Positions 62,716 to 64,000 of a DNA stretch of 64,000 nucleotides are shown here, piece after piece (the first letter of the stretch is position 1; every line of letters begins with the position of its first letter). Origin of the DNA: Cohaesibacter marisflavi (GTDB lineage: Bacteria; Pseudomonadota; Alphaproteobacteria; Rhizobiales; Cohaesibacteraceae); assembly GCF_900115225.1 (NCBI RefSeq), contig NZ_FOVR01000001.1, forward strand, positions 248,001-312,000, in the 5' to 3' direction. The notes under the pieces were generated by a model, which was not told where the DNA came from, ran no database searches, and was given only the letters and a program-made list of their open reading frames with translations. Position numbers and translations under genes: made by a program.

Positions 62716-63079
62716 GAGAAAACCGCAACACTAATATTCAACTCTGGCTAAATCTACACTCCAAGATTTAACACTTGGTTGTGTGTTCAATTTTCTCACA
62801 CTTTACCGATTAGTGCCTCACATAAGCTCGGTTTGGTCTATCGGTCTGAAACTATGGTGAAATACGCATCTGGTGCGGGTAGAGTGCGAAATCCATTGGG
62901 ACGATCTGCCACAGATTGCTGGCAGAAAGACAGGCAGACATATCTGTGTGTGGAAGAAATGGTGCCGCATAAACACCAAGCCAGTGCATGGCATCCATGG
63001 ATTTTAAAAATGGAGAAGAAACGACCTCATCAGCCTCAATATCAGAAGCGGGAAAAGACATCGCTTTGAGGAAGAGAAT
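62716..63079. other. Intergenic region between membrane protein and tRNA-Gln
   Basis: This 364-bp region holds the presumed promoter of the minus-strand glycan operon. A 96-codon open frame at 62779-63069 has a composition and histidine/tryptophan/lysine-rich tail that look non-coding. I see no terminator. Confidence 0.45.
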
Positions 63080-63154
63080 TGGCTGGGGTGGTAGGATTCG
63101 AACCTACGATACACGATACCAAAAACCGATGCCTTACCACTTGGCCACACCCCA
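63080..63154 (-). tRNA. tRNA-Gln (anticodon TTG)
   Basis: The minus-strand sequence TGGGGTGTGGCCAAGTGG... folds into a cloverleaf. The T-arm GTAGGTTCGAATCCTAC is present, the anticodon loop reads TTTTGGT-type (anticodon TTG), and the acceptor TGGGGTG pairs with CACCCCA. The discriminator G and a genome-encoded CCA follow. It is 75 nt including CCA. Confidence 0.95.
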
Positions 63155-63431
63155 GCAAGCCCGAATAATTGCTCCGGCTTAGAGTAGGCTTTCTATACAG
63201 AAGGCCGATGGGTCGTGCAATGCTTTAAACCAAATTTTTCACAAGTGAGGGCCATCTTTCATAAATCGGCTTGGTGTCCGCTCTTCGTCTTGGCGGAAAA
63301 GGGGCTCTAAGGACAGAAAAAGCAGCCGATCTGATATCCGACGTGGAAATCTTTCAAAGAGTTTAGAAATTTGTCTTTTATGCTCTTGCCATACCGCGAT
63401 GGGGAGGCTATAAGCGCCTCCACCAGAGGTA

Positions 63432-63508
<77 letters not shown>

Positions 63509-63630
63509 TTTATTCTTATTTCCTCAATAGTTATAGATGGTCGTCACCCATGAAGCGCAGGATGATTCCTTGCGCCTTAACCGGTTTTCATGAGTTTCTT
63601 TTTGATATCGGAATGCCGTGCCCGTAGGCC

Positions 63631-64000
63631 TTAATCCAGCGTCAGATTGTCATCGAACACAGACTTGTTTGCCATATATTCAGGCTCGATGTGAATCGTC
63701 ACCACGGCGTGAGGCATTTCTTTTTGCAGGGCATTTTCGATTCTGTCACAAATGGCGTGGGCGTCATAGACGCTCATCTGGCTGGGGACCACCAGATGAA
63801 ACTCCACAAATATCACTCGGCCAGCATGGCGCGTGCGGATATCATGCGCTTCGATTGCTCCGTCCGCATTGGCCATGATGGATGTGCGCAGCTGCAACAG
63901 CTCCTCAGGATCAATCGCTTCATCCATCAGACCGCTTAATGACCCCTTGATCAACTCCCATCCTGTCCAGAGAATGGAAACGCCGACAAACATGGCGAGC
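63631..64000 (-). CDS. Cation diffusion facilitator (CDF) efflux protein, C-terminal part
   Basis: The last 123 codons of a CDF-family metal/H+ antiporter are present; the 5' part lies beyond the window edge. The last membrane segment (SILWTGWELIKGSLSGLMDEA) and the cytoplasmic ferredoxin-like domain are visible. The latter has EAHDIRTRHAGRVIFVEFHL, DAHAICDRIENAL and VTIHIEPE. The DxxH-type metal site in the membrane part cannot be checked. The metal is unknown. Confidence 0.85.
   Translation of the reverse strand, partial: LAMFVGVSILWTGWELIKGSLSGLMDEAIDPEELLQLRTSIMANADGAIEAHDIRTRHAGRVIFVEFHLVVPSQMSVYDAHAICDRIENALQKEMPHAVVTIHIEPEYMANKSVFDDNLTLD

Noticed and set aside
62779-63069. 96-codon plus-strand open frame before tRNA-Gln
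   Set aside because: Composition unlike a protein and no RBS; it runs to the tRNA gene edge by chance.

Overview
The window looks like a chromosome segment from an alphaproteobacterium, most likely a marine or salt-tolerant member of the Hyphomicrobiales; a Cohaesibacter-like genome is my guess from gene content only. The grounds are the MocR-regulated ueh/eut/doe ectoine cluster, the density of ABC, TRAP and TTT solute-uptake operons, a TamA/TamB pair and moderate GC. There is no phage, insertion sequence or CRISPR array. Almost every gene belongs to nutrient uptake and catabolism, signalling or the cell envelope.

Layout. 0.2-3.5 kb: an ammonium transporter fused to PAS-GGDEF-EAL. 3.5-9.6 kb (minus): tamA-tamB for outer-membrane biogenesis. 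9.9-20.4 kb (plus): a LysR regulator followed by an ABC sugar-type importer operon. One of its two permeases carries a C-terminal SMP-30/strictosidine-synthase-like propeller; a second free-standing propeller, an ATPase, a class IV aminotransferase, an AhpD-like protein and a quinone oxidoreductase follow. 20.5-23.5 kb (minus): BCCT transporter, UspA protein and Lrp regulator.

23.7-37.3 kb (minus): an ectoine/hydroxyectoine import and degradation cluster read right to left: enuR, uehABC (TRAP), usp, eutA, eutB, eutC, doeA, an M20 deacetylase, an aldehyde dehydrogenase and a class III aminotransferase. The M20/ArgE-type enzyme occupies the place usually held by the AstE-type deacetylase DoeB/EutE. 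EnuR has its PLP lysine at residue 302 and a 10-bp direct repeat just upstream of its start.

37.6-44.8 kb (minus): a second TRAP operon with a DapA/NanA-family lyase and a large FAD/Fe-S 2-hydroxyacid dehydrogenase. A 1-kb AT-rich gap separates it from a divergent IclR regulator, followed by tctC-tctB-tctA-tctC and a ribokinase-family kinase (45.9-51.9 kb). Four copies of a TTCC-N7-GG(A/G)-type dyad flank these genes and suggest one IclR regulon for both transport systems.

52.3-64 kb: a secreted RTX protein with an N-terminal propeller, a methyl-accepting chemotaxis protein, a sugar-acid dehydratase of the IlvD/Edd family, a membrane-glycan trio (GtrA, HAD-UbiA fusion, polytopic membrane protein), tRNA-Gln(TTG), tRNA-Pro(TGG) and the 3' part of a cation-efflux gene cut by the window edge. 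All functional names rest on reading motifs and gene order by eye; no database search was possible.
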